Shown here one piece after another: positions 23,689-37,301 of a stretch of DNA of 64,000 nucleotides. The stretch spans positions 1,441,001 through 1,505,000 of the forward strand of contig NC_081815.1 in assembly GCF_030704535.1 (NCBI RefSeq), written 5' to 3'. The position numbers were made by a program, and so were the translations under genes. The notes under the pieces are model-generated. The model did not search any database, was not told the origin of the DNA, and was given only the letters and a program-made list of their open reading frames with translations. Position 1 is the first letter of the stretch, and every line of letters starts with the position of its first letter. The stretch is from Vitis vinifera. Taxonomy: Eukaryota; Streptophyta; Magnoliopsida; Vitales; Vitaceae.

Positions 23689-26600
23689 ATGAGCCACTGC
23701 TCTTCCATGGCTTCTCTTCTGAATCCATACCCCACTTCTCCGCTGCAACACAAGGTAATCTTTTCGGTTATCGTCACTGTTATTTGCATCAATCCAATAA
23801 GAGGGTGTAGTGCTTTCGTCAAGATTTTTGAGTTTCTGTTGGTGTCCTGTGATTTGGTTTGAGTTGGGTTTCAAAGAATTTGAATCACAGTTGTGTGTTG
23901 TCGATTGTATTTGGTGATGATGATGAAGAACCCAATAAATTATTTTTGTATTTTCTGCAGAATTTATAAATTTTGGGGTTGTTTTTTTTTATTTATTTTT
24001 TATTTTTGTGGTGGTCTTAGCTTCGGTTTCAAAGAATTTGAATTTCAGTTGGGGATTCCTAATTGTGCTTGGTAAACGATAATGTGAAAAGTGCTTGATT
24101 GTGGTTGTGGAGGTATCTGCTGAATGCAGACTGCAGAGTAATGGGTTGTGTGATCGTTTTGGTTTTAAAATCAAATTGGTTTGGTGGGTTGATCCCTGAT
24201 AAATTTATCGGTCAGTCAAGGAAATTGGTTGAAGTAGATCATGAACCTGAACTTTATATGAATTTCCCTTTTCTATACTGCTCTATTTGGTTGCGGAGAA
24301 AACAAGTAATAGAGTGAAAGATCGATTTGGATCCCATTATCTTGTTCTTGTTCGAGAAGAAAAACCCCTATTGATATTCCAATTTTGGGCTCAATTGGGT
24401 AGATGATGGAAAATCTATTATTTCAATTTCTTGTCTTTTCATCCTTTGATGTCAACAATTGAGTGGGGCACTCCAGTGAGGTTTATTCAGTTTGAATAAT
24501 TTCCGCAAATTGCAACAAATTGGTGTATCTTGTTATCGATTTTGGGGTGCCTAACAGGAGTTCTTTATTCAATCCTTGCTTGGCCAAGTGATATGGATCT
24601 GGTAATTTTGAGTCTGATTAATACACAATACAAGTCCCGGTAATATCCATTTGAAGTTTGCTTGTCTTGAAATGCTTTCACTGACAAATACAAGCATAAT
24701 AACAAGAAGAGAACATGCTAGACGAAAACAGAGCAATGTAAATAGAGCAGAACTCAGAAGGGCCTGAAAGATCATTGGGCTTCCAAAGTCCAATGTTATC
24801 ATAGTTTAGGGCTTAAAATTTCCGAAAATTAATCCTGCAGCCCTGGGGTACCGTATTTTCCTATTGTTTAGATGTGGATAACCTGCAATATGAAAGTTCT
24901 ATACCACAAATTTAAAAAAAAAAAATAAACTTCAGGAATTTGCTGTGAAGCTTGTGCAAACAATCCAGTTATGTTGGTGAACTGTTACTATGTTTTCTAG
25001 GGCAAGTTTTTTATTAACTAGTGGGGTAGCTTGCTTGGCTCCTCTCTGGATCTCAATCTGATCTGGGTTTTATTGAGGTTATCGAATAAAGAGATTCACA
25101 TTTTCCCCTTTTTCCCATATGCAGGTGAACCGTTTCAGTTTGAACACCATATCTAGAAACCTGCTATCAAACAGAAATCAGCTGACTGTGAGGAATGGCC
25201 CAACTCATGGGCATCGTCTAATTACTACAGCTAAGATGTCTGTTGAAGGAGATGTAATGGTGAAAGAAGCCATTAGTACTGACCAAAAGAATGGTACTCT
25301 TCTTACTCATTTACAATAGATTAGCTTAGTAAGACAGATCATGAAAACTCATTGAGCCCGAAGAAGCATTCAAGGTTGAAACAACACCTTAACGTGCATT
25401 AGTGTTGTTTGGAATGCTGCTGAGCTGTATCCTCATATGTTATTAAGTGAAATTTTGAATAAGCTTCAAAGTAGCTTTATCAAGGAACATCAGTTTGGTC
25501 TCCATAATCTGCATATATAGTATTGTGTCTCATTGGCATGCCACATGAGCCAATAAGTAAGATTCCCATTTATAGGCATGCCATGTAAAGTCAGTGACTT
25601 TCCAACTAGGGTATGCAATGACTAAAGATAACATGAGTCAGAAGGAGGGCTAAAGATGGACTCATATGAACCTTCCCAACACCATATACTTGGAATTCTT
25701 TTGAGGATACATAATTGAGTGTACAATTAAGATATTGTAGGGCTTATGAATCTTCAAAGACAACCACCAGTATCTGTCCCTATAGGTGAGCCAGTTTAAG
25801 GTAATGCAGTTTGAACAAACAAATACCGGTCTCTTTTCATATTTTCCTTTTGGACATCCTACTATAATCCAAACCCAAACAAACAGTAATGATTTTATAT
25901 ATTCATGGAGTTCAGTTAACTCAGACAAGATTTTTATGTAGTAATGTGTCTGGTTACATGCTACCGCTGTAGCCTGCATTTAATCCTCTGTATGATGTGC
26001 ATTGGTTCTGGTTATTTAGGCAAAATATGTGCCACCATTGGTAAGAGGGAGAGTTTCTTTGCTGACTCCAGCATGTGGGAAACTTCTTCTCAATGTGCTT
26101 CTTTTTCATAATAGATAACTGAATGTTGTGGAACTTAAACTGAAGTAGAAGCCTATGTGATGTGAATAATAGTCTAAGGAAGAAAGGAGTAAAAGGCTCT
26201 GCTCTTACTATTACATGAGCCACTTTGACAACTCACATTAGTATTTCTTCCCATCCCAAATTTTTTTTATATGCTGATGTTATGCAGATATTGGGATTGT
26301 CAGCCTTCACCATGTTGGAATATTATGCGAGAACCTTGAACGATCGTTTGATTTTTACCATAACCTTCTGGGTATGTTAGTGCTTTCCATTCTAAAGTTT
26401 GCCACATTTTGATTCATTTCACAGAAAAAAAAAATCTGATATTTTAACTATAAACCAGGTTTTCCTGTAAATGAGGCGAGACCGAATGACAAGCTTCCCT
26501 ACAGGGGAGCCTGGCTGTGGGTGGGTTCTGAAATGATTCATTTGATGGAGCTTCCCAATCCAGATCCCTTAACCGGAAGACCAGAGCATGGGGGACGAGA

Positions 26601-26833
26601 TCGGCATGCTTGTATTGCAATCCGGGACGTGTCTAAGCTGAAAGAGATCCTGGATGAGGCTGGTAAGTTTTGTTTCCTTATTCTCCAGTTCATCCTTCTT
26701 TATCCCAGTTGCTGAAGGGGAATGGTTTTGTTTTGCAGGTATTCCCTACACACTTAGCAAGTCTGGTAGGCCAGCAATCTTCACACGGGACCCTGATGCA
26801 AATGCCCTTGAATTTGTGCAGGTGGATGCCTGA
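23689..26833 (+). CDS. Glyoxalase-fold (VOC) family protein, probably plastid, complete
   Basis: Five exons join in frame: 23689-23754, 25125-25293, 26288-26371, 26459-26662, 26739-26833. They total 618 bases, 205 residues. I chose ATG 23689 (MSHCSSMASLLNP); ATG 23707, six codons on, is an equal candidate. Residues 1-65 are rich in Ser, Asn, Arg and poor in acids, as in a chloroplast transit peptide. Residues 79-205 form one VOC domain: VSLHHVGILCENLERSFDFY, then YRGAWLWVGSEMIHLMELPN, RHACIAI and DPDANALEFVQV. The four metal-ligand positions of glyoxalase I are all filled (H86 or H87, E137, H156, E199). From memory the closest Arabidopsis gene is At5g57040. The family is annotated as lactoylglutathione lyase-like, but single-domain plastid members have uncertain activity; metal-dependent isomerase or lyase chemistry is inference. 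Confidence 0.9.
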
Positions 26834-27246
26834 TATATTCCAGATCTGGTAGCATAAACTTGTGGTATCTCTATTGTTATAACATTTCTCAGAACACCAA
26901 GTTTGTTTGTACATATATTCTCAAAAGTATCAATAAAAAAAAAAAAGGGAAGAAGAAGAAGGAAAACTACAAACTATGGTCACCTTTGAAACTGATGATA
27001 GTTATCAGAAAAGAAAAGAAAAAAAAAATCAGAAATTTTGATGGGATAAACATGGGATCCTAATTTTCCTGGCCATCTGCAGCTCTGTGAGTTCCCAGAA
27101 GGTGTGCTCTAGATTGTCTTCTACCATGTCTTCATTCAGTCCTGGGAGTTTATATATATATATATATTTGATGTACACCACTCTAGATAATTTTGTCCCA
27201 GATATAATCCAAAATGCTTTCACAGGAGGTTGTTGGAGCATATAGG

Positions 27247-27397
27247 GTATGTTTGATTTTACATTTTATATACAAATTAAGTAATTTATAAATTTTTAAT
27301 TAATTTTAATTATATTTAATTTTCTTTCCTACTTTTTATTATAAAATTAAATATAAAAGAATTATTTTTTTTGTACTTTCCAAGAGTCAAACATGAT
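27247..27397. mobile_element. Diverged Tourist-like MITE fragment
   Basis: Begins GGGTATGTTTGATTTTACA and ends near agTCAAACATGATG, giving short imperfect inverted ends (core ATGTTTGA). Its interior, aagtaatttataaatttttaattaattttaattatatttaattttctttc, resembles the interior of the better preserved element at 37302-37627. No clear target-site duplication was found. Confidence 0.35.
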
Positions 27398-27800
27398 GTT
27401 CATGTTGCATTAAATTTTAAAAATGAGACAACTTGTTTAAAGATTTAAGATATTTTAGATTTTTTTGAATTTATTATTTTTTAGGATAATTTTATCCTAA
27501 TGAAAAAGTAAAATATTTTAACTTTTAATTTAGTGGGAAATTAATTATTTTCTTATTTTTTATTCAACCTTTAACTTTGTTATGATACATAAACTCAATT
27601 TATCATATAAAATAAAACCACATTATTTGTAAAAAATTTGTTTAACTCTTATCTTAAATCTAAATTAAAGTATCTTAATTTTATGCCAATAGGATGAAAA
27701 ATGAATTTATTTATAAAAAAAAAAACCCAATATGACTAAAATAAGTTTTATTCTTGTTTACTTATTTATTTATTTATTTTATCTTTGCTTTTTAGAGAGG

Positions 27801-27880
27801 TTTGCTATGTTGGGGGCAAGTCATTGCCTCTATGGTAGAACCGGAGGGGCTAAAAGGCAATGATTTACCCTATGGCAAAC
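27801..27880. other. Imperfect hairpin of 80 bp, miRNA-precursor-like in size
   Basis: Left arm 27801-27829 begins TTTGCTATG and ends TCATTGCCT. Right arm 27855-27879 begins AGGCAATGA and ends TATGGCAAA. Nine perfect pairs stand next to the loop and nine more (with G-U pairs) at the base, with an uneven GGG:CCC-containing bulge between. I do not recognise a known miRNA in either arm. Confidence 0.4.
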
Positions 27881-29089
27881 ATCAACGGTTCTCCAACTTG
27901 TAAACTTAACCAATACAAAATTATACGATAACATTCAATTTTTCCGATTCGACAATTCGATTTATGATTTATCATTCCTGGACATTGATAAGATCCTTCC
28001 TTAACGAAAATTTAGATCTAAAATTTTCTTATAAATTATTACTCAGAAATGAAATCAACAATATAGAAATCTCTTAATTTTGATAAAAAATTAATATATA
28101 AAATTTCAAAACTGAAATAAAAATTCTACAGTATGAAATCACTATTTTTATCTCATAATTTATCCAATATTTAGGGAATTAAATTTCATAAATTTCTATG
28201 AATTCTTCATTCAAAAATAAAAATAAGAAATTAAAGTTACAAAATTTAGAAAAATTAAATTTACCACGAATTTTTAAAATTCAATTCAGCATCTCACCTT
28301 ACAACAAAATCAAAATAAATTACTTCACTTTCAAATTACTTAGAATCAATAATCCTAATTCGACAAAATAAAATAATTAGAAATTGATATCTCCATATTA
28401 AAAAAATTAAAATTAATGAATTAATCTAAATAATAAAGCACATACATCACATAAAAACAAGTTATAATAATAAATTCTAATATTTTGAAATACTAAAAAA
28501 AAAATGTGTATTTTTTGTTTAAATTATTAGCTTTTGAATTAAAATAAAAAGAAATATAATAATTAATTTTATAGATATTTTTAAAATATAAAAACAACAT
28601 TCAATATTCAAACATGAATAAAACAATTTCACTTATAAGAAACAAATAACCTAAATAATTAATAACTTTAAGTCAAATTTAGATCAGACAAAAAAGATAA
28701 ACACTTTCATTGTATCTTGAACATCTGAAGATCTTAACAAAAAGTCAATAATTACAAATTATATAACAATCCATCACACACCTATTTTATATAACAGCTC
28801 ACAAACAGAAATATCTAAAATTGAAACCTAACACCTATTTTATGCTTTACATTTGGCTAAATTTGAAGTTCAGCTTTAGGCTGCTCTTCGTTGGTAATGA
28901 AGAATGATAAGTTGAAATAAAAACGTAAAGACGGGGAACATTTGAGACTGATGTCACGGACTTACGTGTTTCCAAAGCTCAGTGCAGTACTTAGACAACT
29001 CAAGCCACTTTTGAGCGGGTTGTCACACTAGCCCCCTAGCTTTATGTAGTAAAGAAGAGTATAAATACAGTCTTACCTTTCTTTCCAGT

Positions 29090-32000
29090 TCAGTTACTGG
29101 ATGATTCTACACGACACCTCCATTCTTGTATTGCAGAACGTAATGTCTGGTTTGGAGTTAGCATTTTGTGCTGGAACGTCCACTTTGTCACTGGTGAAAC
29201 ATCGTGTCTATCGAGCCATGCCTTGATCGCTCGATGCTCGTATGTAAAACCATCAGCTGCAATGTGTGGATCCTCCATTACTTCCTGTATTGACACCAGA
29301 TTGATGTTCATGAGTTAAACAAAAGTCCCAAGAATCAGAAGGGCATCTGGGGTTTGAGCTTTTCACCTGAAGGATTGGACAGAAGTAGTGCTTGGGCGCG
29401 GAAGTATTGTTTATTTCTACCCTTTTACTAGCATCTGCAAAATCTGCAAGTCTTTTGAGAACAGGCAGAACTTCAGTCTCAAGATCTGGCCTATCCCGGC
29501 ATCTGAGTTTGGAACATTTTAGTGCAAGACAAGCTAGTTCTTCTGTTTCAGCAATTGGCCAATCTGCAATTGACTTATCCAACGTGTCTGCAAAAGTACC
29601 GTTAGTAATGGCATTTTCAACTGTCAATATAAGGCCATTTGGATGGCGAGCTGCCAATAATTGGAGGATTATGACACCAAAAGCGTATACATCTGATTTG
29701 GGTCGAATGGTGCCAGTTCTCTGATACTCAGGATCCATGTAGAAGAGTGTACCAGCTAGAATGGAGTCTCTGTACTCTGTGATGTTGTCAGGCACGGCAT
29801 CTGAAATGAGCTTAGCCAGCCCAACATCTCCAATTTTGCTCACATAGTTTCTGTCTAACAAGATATTACCCGGTTTTAGATCACGATGAACAATAGGCTC
29901 TGGCTTTGAGCTGTGTAAGAATGCAAGCCCGCAAGCCACCTCAAAGATAATTTGGAACCGAACAAACCAAGGAAGAGGCATCCTTCCGTCTTGGCGGAAA
30001 ATATGTTTGTCCAGGCTTCCATTTTCCATGTATTCATAAACCAGACAACCACTCTCAGGACAGGCTCCTAGAAGCAAAACCATGTGTGGATGGCGTAGGT
30101 GGCTAAGGACTTCAACCTGCAAAGAATCATAGTGAACAGTAGGGAAGTTATCCCAGTTGAAATCTCAGTATAAATATTGGATTCGGCAAATATTTAGAAC
30201 CTGGAATAAATGGGAATGTAGCAGTTAATCAGAAAATGGAGTGAAAAAAGTGAAGAATCCCAGGGTTGTGATAAAACTAGATTTCAAGAATAATTGGTAA
30301 AGCATTCAATAATCAATTTGAGTTGAGAAGGAGGTGATGTTATGGAAAGTAAAAAAAATATAAAGACAACAGTTCATCAAAGAAGGGAAATTTGAAAAAG
30401 CAGAAGGGAGAGGAATCCCCCTCCTATGAGGTATGGGCTCCCCTCTTGGCTCAAGAGTCAGCTTCAGGAATTTTAAGAATAGTTAAGGAGCTCTTCCTAA
30501 TATTCATTGTAATAAAATTGCGTAGTGCACCAAACAGTTCTCCAGTTTTTGAACTTCTACCACAAATATTAAATGACATGATATTAAACAAAATGACTGA
30601 ATGGGGCTCGAAACTTCACTGAGATTGGAAAAATTTTATAAACCAAAGAAATACCTCTCTTAGGAACTCCTCTTTCCTGTCACATGCATCAGAATGAATA
30701 ACCTTGACAGCTACTGGGGTATGATCAAGGTTACCCTTGTAGACCTTCCCATACCCTCCTTCGCCAATCACCCTGCTCTCAGAGAAAAAATCTGTTGCTA
30801 CCTCTATTTCATCCTTTGTGTACTTTCTGTACCTCTTGTCGCTTGAGAAGAGTTCATCAACGATTTTCTGTTTTTCTGAGGACTCTTTCAGAGCATGTAG
30901 TTCGGCTATCTGCCTACCATTGACCTCTATAGCAAGCAAGTTTTTTGCCACCTCAACCTCCTCCATTGTTTCCAAATGCTTTGCTTTCTCTTCTGAAGCA
31001 ATTTTCCTGAAAGTTCCTTCTCTTTCCAGGGCAGCATTCACTTTTCTTCTTTCTTCAATGCATTCAGAAGAAAGTATTTGGACCTGCAGGATAGTGAATC
31101 AATGATACAAGGTGGGTGGAATAAATATATATCATGGGAGATAGAACAATGAATTTAGTTTCAGAGCTTTTGATGGTCACATCACATTCTGCAAGGATAT
31201 TTACATATTTGCTATGATATGTGCTAGATAAGTGAAAAAATACATTTTGGGTGTCAAGGTATAACTTCGATTTTGAAATCTACAGTGACAATTGAACTAG
31301 AAAAAGAAATCCTAGAAAATTTGATTTTCAGTTCCTTAATTTAGAACTGGCCTGAAATTTAAAAGAAAATTGTTTTGAAATTTAAAGCCTTATCCACATA
31401 CGAAAATGTTCGGAAGCCATAAAACAGTCATGTTCTCACCTTGCTTTGGGTATGGACCAGCTCTTCACATGCTCTTTCATACATGGAAACAGCATCTTGT
31501 AATTCTAGCCGCAATTTTTCTACTTCAGCCTGTCCAAAAATATTAATAGATGTTAAAGCAACTAAGCATCCATTTGCTTAAACACCACCTTGGAACTGAG
31601 GATTTTTTCAAAAGATTTTACTAAAGGAGGTAGGCAACAGCACATCAAATAATTCACCTGCTCACTTTTGGTAGAAGCCATGGAATTGCAACTTTTAACT
31701 GTAAGAGTCTCCTGATTATTATCTCCCAGGTTTTGATGATAACTTTCCTGATCTATACTAGCATTTGTAGAACCCTGATGTGTAAATGCTTGAGAACTTG
31801 AGAAACTAAGTTCGGATAATGAAGAAGCTCCAAAGATTTTACGAACTTTGGACCCCAAAGTGGAAAAACCAGATATTTGTTCATTAATACCATTGGGACC
31901 CTCAGTAAGTTTTCTTCGAGTGACAAACCAGTGTCTAGAGCTCGTCTCTGGGGGATAAAACCCATAGAAATAGAAGAACATGTCAAAAGAAGGTAAATAA

Positions 32001-34253
32001 GCATGTCAACTTATTAATGTGAAAAGGCAACAGTTTCCAACGTACTGCTGAAGGATGAGGGATTGGTTGATTTTTTTCTAAGTCTGCGTCTAGATATAAC
32101 ATAAACATCGCAAGTGTCAGGAGCATATCTTAGGACAGTTGATGGTACACCTGGTCCCCTTAGCTTCCTTAAAAATCACAGCTTAAAATTCAGCATAAGC
32201 ATGACAAAGAAAAGATCATACTTTTTCATCAACAAAAGAGAAAAATCAGAAATCAGAAATTGGAAACATGCATAAAACAGAGGCATATATATTTAGCACA
32301 GTTGTAGAAGAAAAACAGAACTACATAAAGGGCTGCTCCATGATTAACTCTATACCCCATTGATGTATAAATAGCATTCAGTGATCTATTTCATGCAGTA
32401 GAACTTGAAAATTGTCTTGTACTATCACATATAAGTTACCATTTTCATGATTAACAGATCTACTGACATACCGCCACTTTAGGAAGAGCAATACTGAAGC
32501 TATAAGAATTCTTGGAATTTTGGGGTATCTGAGATGTATCATGCAATATTAAATTTGAAACTTTGTAAAGAAAACAGTCCTGATAACTTAATTTTGAGAA
32601 TTATACATAAAGTGATTGATTATCCACTCATCACTCACATAAGGTAGGTAGAAATAGATATGCCCATAACTCGATCAAACTGAGTAGAGTTTGAAGAAAT
32701 AGGTTCCTGGAATTAAGATGGTAGCTGAAAATTCTCAACAGCAACTGATTTAGGCATCAGGATACCTGGTTAATAGATTGAAGGCAGAAATAGCCTTAAG
32801 TTGCTGGAATCCAAAACCTAGGTGCTAAGAGCTAAAGGATTCTGTCTCACTTCCAAACTAACACATTCTGATAAATGGGTTTGGCTCATCTGTAGTTGCA
32901 TGCTCTTAAATCAGTGTCAATTAAAATTATCACAAATCAAATTGCCCAATGTCATGCTATGGATGAGGGTCTGATAATTTCTTTGAAAAGGATTGAGAAA
33001 GTGAATACCATGGCATAAATCTCCTAGCTAAACCTAAAACAATAAAACGATAACAAGAACATGATATATAGGATTCAATCCAACCACATAAAAATACGAT
33101 GATGCAATCATCATGAGTAGGAAATCAAGAACCGGTACTCAAAATGCCAATCGCAATTAGGAAAACAAAGAGATGGAAATTAAAAAAATTATTATTTCTA
33201 CAGATATGTATAATGTGATACCTCAAAATGCAGTTTGAAAAGCAAGAGCCCAAAACCAAGCTTTTAATCCCTGACTCAGAGGCGTATCTTAGAAGCACTG
33301 TTGCAGGATTTTTACCTTCCAGCACCAAAGTTTCTACCTATAATAGCTTTGATTAATAATTATAATCCAACACTTATCAATTATTAAAGCTAGATCTAGA
33401 TAAAGGATAAAGAACAAACTCACATTTAGAGTTTTGCATAGTTTCTTAAATGGGAGAAAGATTTGTTCAAACTTGGCTCTCATGTCCTGGACATACAATT
33501 CCACCACATTTGCGTCCAATTCATTGATGGGTATTTGCTCTCCTGCTGCAGAAAAATTCATTTGAAAATGAAAACATCTATATAACAATTTTTTTTCCCT
33601 TTTGTCTCTGTATGTAGATCAATAGCAAAATTCCCGACTGAGTCTTATTTTGATCAATGATCTCGACCCATGAGTTCTCCATTAATAACCCTAACCATAA
33701 TTTCAATATCATATATATATATATATTGACTCCCATTTGGTTGCCAAGAAAGTGAAGGAAAAAAAATGTATGTGAAGTGATCAACATAGTTGTTTTGAAT
33801 TCCAATTTTGGCTACGAAACAGGTCTCAGATTCGATTTTTATTTCCTCAGTCAAACAATTCCATAAGGGGAACTAGATTTAGCATAGCTAGACCACAGAA
33901 TTCAGTATTTTTTTTTCCCTTCACTTTCCGAGAAAACAAAGGAAAACACAAGAAAACTTAAAATCTTCTAACAGGTCGGCTTGTGGACCGACGAAAGGCT
34001 TTGGTTTTCCAACTATTTCTCGGGAACCAAGCAGAGTGGAAGAGAAGAGAGACGTACATGGAGTTGGGATTGAAGTGATTGCCGGCATGACGTGAATTAA
34101 GATTAACGTATCGGCATCAGCCGAAAGATTCTCCACCGCCCAACGAACGGCCCGGCGGCTTCCGTTGCCTCTGCTGCCGGGGCCGCCGTTAACGGCCACG
34201 GCGACTGACGTCATCGCCGCCACAGATATCAGCGTTGACTTCTCAGCTGTCAT
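29090..34253 (-). CDS. U-box domain-containing receptor-like cytoplasmic kinase (PUB, USP-kinase-U-box), complete
   Basis: Nine exons join in frame: 34253-34058, 33545-33424, 33337-33222, 32167-32046, 31947-31658, 31529-31440, 31083-30655, 30116-29367, 29284-29090. They total 2,310 bases, 769 residues. Residues 1-160 are a universal-stress-protein domain (VAVAVNGGPGSRGNGSRRAV, DTLILIHVMPAI, VVELYVQDMRAKFEQIFLPF). Residues about 285-395 form a Glu/Lys-rich coiled coil. The kinase domain starts near 400: glycine loop GEGGYGKV 419-426, K439, HRDLKPGNILL with D534, and DVG (552-554) where most kinases have DFG, a form I recall in this PUB class. The C-terminal U-box (about 697-769) reads HYFCPILQEVMEDPHIAADGFTYE and binds E2 enzymes. 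The protein should be a kinase-linked E3 ubiquitin ligase, cytosolic or membrane-associated. The particular PUB number is not assigned. Confidence 0.92.
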
Positions 34254-35791
34254 TCACTCCTTCTCAAGCAGACGGCGTTTCCTTCCTTTTTGGCAACTCT
34301 CTATATTTTCTATTCATGAACACGAAAATATTAAATATTTTCAAATTATTTAATCTAAAAATAAATATAATGAATTTAAAGAAAATTGTACTTTATCTAT
34401 TTATCTAGGCTTGTGCACCCAATTTTTTTCTTTTAATTTTTCTACTTCATCTATTTATTTAATTAATCCTAGGTTATTTTAAATTAAATTAATGTTTGAT
34501 TATTATTTAAGTAGTTAAATAATTACTTTAAAAAGAGAATTCATGCATAATTTATTATATACAATATACATACCATTTTAGGAGATGAAAAATTCTCCAA
34601 AAAGAAAAAAAAAAGTAAAAGAGAAAATAGAAAAAACGAATGATATTTTGAGCAAAGAAAGATAAGAGTTAAAGTAAATAATGATAATATATATATATAT
34701 AAAATAACATTAATCAATATAAATACTTTCATTAATCATTAAAATATCAGTTTTTTCATTAGGAGTTTCAAAGAAATCAACCTCTTCTCTGTGCAATTTT
34801 AATTGAGAATTGATTTTGAATAATGTAGAGTTGTACTCACAAACAATTTTAAAATCTTACAATACCAAGCGTACAAGAAAACCACAAATTTTTTATTGTC
34901 CTATTTGCCCTTCATGGAAATACTAATAAATAATTAAAAAAATGCTTTTACATAATCTAGATTGCAATGATACATATTTCCGGCCTAAATCAACTCTATA
35001 AGATTCATCACATTAAGATGTATCTTATTATTAAGGATCCAAAAGTGATAGTTCTTTCCTAAATTGTTAAGTGTCATGAGATTATTACAAATACAAGTTT
35101 TATGAAATTCAATAATATTAGAGAAATTTTCATGTGTGACAAAATAATATTGTTAGAATGACTTCACAAAATTCAAAACCATATTATGAAAATTGCATGC
35201 AACAAACAAAATTTAAAAACGATATTAATAAGAATGCATGCTTCAAAATAAAATAAATTTTGCATAATTTTGAGGTTACTAACATTAATATAGTTTTTGG
35301 CTATAACCAAATATAAAATTGTTTCTATATAACATCTAATCACAAAAAAAAAGATAATTTTCATGTAACTTTTAATTATGATTTAAATGATATGTGTACA
35401 TAACTTCTAGTTATGACAAAAATTAAATTAAATTAAATAATTTAAATGAAAATATACAAAATCTAGTCTATGTTAATATCCCCGAATTAAAATTAAGAGA
35501 ATTATCTTTAAAAAAATTAGTGCTAATAGCATGTTATAAAACGAGGAGCATACCAAAAATAAAAAGAAAGTATAAAAAGGAGGATAGAGAGAATTTGATA
35601 CAATTTTTTTTTCTCAATAGATGTTAATACATAGATGGAACAATGGGTTGCAGATATGTCCATTAACTCATAGTCACAATGAGAGAATGTGCCACGTCCA
35701 CATTTACTTCATTACAACAATAATTTCTTTATTTTTAAAACAAATAATAGTAAAGTTGATAGTACTTGAGTTGCTCACTTGAGTCAATAGA
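34254..35791. other. Intergenic, very AT-rich; 3' flank of the UGT array
   Basis: The left end is the promoter of the U-box kinase. From about 35400 the sequence is related to 43985-44250, the 3' flank of the intact UGT, so this flank was duplicated with the gene. A segment of about 75 bp beginning attagagaaattttcatgtg (35118) recurs at 39828, on the other side of the first UGT copy, as expected for a tandem array. Confidence 0.5.
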
Positions 35792-35911
35792 TCAAGTAGC
35801 TTTAATTATCACTGAGTCATTTTCAAGCACTCGACTGAATTCATCTAAATATTTGGTTTGCACTCTTATATTTCCAAAGATTTCTCTCATTGTCCATGCA
35901 TTTCTCCTGAG

Positions 35912-36810
35912 CAAGGATGAAAATATCGGTAATCACGGATATATCGGTACTTCGATTTTACGGATATATCGGCGGATATTTTGGAAAAAAATATCGATAA
36001 GCCTAAAATTGATCAAAATTTATAAAAATATAAGAAAAACTTCATAAAAATGTAATTAGAAGTATAATAGATATTTTAAAGTTATTTTATTAAAGAATTT
36101 GATATATGTATAATATGATTTATCATATTTGATAATAATATCATATACATCGATAAAAATATGAATTTTATAAGTATATATTTATTATTAAATTATTTCA
36201 AATATTATTTTATAATAATATTATGATATTTGATTATAATATGTTTAACTTAAAAATATATATTAATATTAAAATTATGATCCATTTAATTCAATTGTAT
36301 TAAATAATATAAAATAAATTATGATATGTACAATTTTTTAATATTTAATTAATTCATTAATGATATTGAAAACACTATGAAGAAAATTATTATGATAATT
36401 TTTATATTTGTGGTAATCAATTAAAAGAAATTTTTTTATTTAATTATAAAATAATTATATTTAATTTGCTCTCTAAAATATTCTTTTAAAATTTTCTTTG
36501 CATGATGATGACTTTGAATATATATTTTAAGTGCAATCTATTTAACAAAGGGCAAGCATGCCTTGGTGGTTGGATGCGTTAAACCCCAAACAAAATAGCG
36601 CGTTAATCGATCGAAACATCGGCGATTTTCATCTTTTTTTGGCCATATTTTCCATTATATCGGCGATTTATTGCCTGGAACAGATATATTGTTGATTTTT
36701 TGGCCATTTTTTGCGAAATATCCCTCCTCCGATTTTTCTTTGTGAAATGTCGTGTCGCCTACTCTCGATAGAAGATATATGGACGATATATTGTGACATT
36801 TTCCTCCTTG
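35912..36810. mobile_element. hAT-type non-autonomous element (MITE), 899 bp, with 8-bp target duplication
   Basis: Flanked by CTCCTGAG at 35904-35911 and again at 36811-36818, an 8-bp duplication as made by hAT transposases. The ends are inverted: CAAGGATGAAAATATC on the left and, read from the right, CAAGGAGGAAAATGTC (14 of 16 match). Both ends hold repeated TATCGGCGAT-like motifs, probable transposase-binding subterminal repeats. No transposase frame is present. The uninterrupted site is seen in the intact UGT near 44371-44378. Confidence 0.85.
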
Positions 36811-37301
36811 CTCCTGAGTTGCTCCCCTTCTTCTTCCACCATAACTCACCTTATTAACTTACTCACCGAGTCGCCTGTAAACGATCCATCTCGATTGTCC
36901 CTCAGTACTTCCAACCTGACTCGCTTATTCTCAAGGAGTCTTGCCACCAACCCTAGATCCGAAGAAGCCCCCAGGGAAAATAATCAACACCCAACCCAAC
37001 CCGAGACCCTCGATCACAAAGCTCCAGCCGCAGTGGGTCAAGAACCCACCAATCGATGGGTGGGCCAAGATTTGCTTTTGTGGAGCCGAATTGGCCCAAA
37101 CTAAACCACGACCTGAAACCCGAGACTCGAACCCGGTTATAATCGGATCATCTTTGGTTTTAACCACCCAAATGAAGGGTAAGCCAGATTTCTCTATTCC
37201 AGATGCCAACTCGTTCATTTCATCCTGACTCAGAGTAAACTCACTACCGATTGCAACATAAAGGACGAAGTTTTGGATTTTCTCGTCAAGCCATTGTCTT
37301 A

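Larger units (their letters stand above)
26834..29089. other. Intergenic between the VOC gene and the U-box kinase
   Basis: Tail-to-tail spacer: the 3' UTR of the plus-strand VOC gene begins at 26834 and the 3' UTR of the minus-strand kinase ends somewhere right of 28700. In between is very AT-rich sequence with a (TA)n run at 27151-27168, a diverged MITE near 27247 and a hairpin at 27801-27880, both listed separately. Confidence 0.4.
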
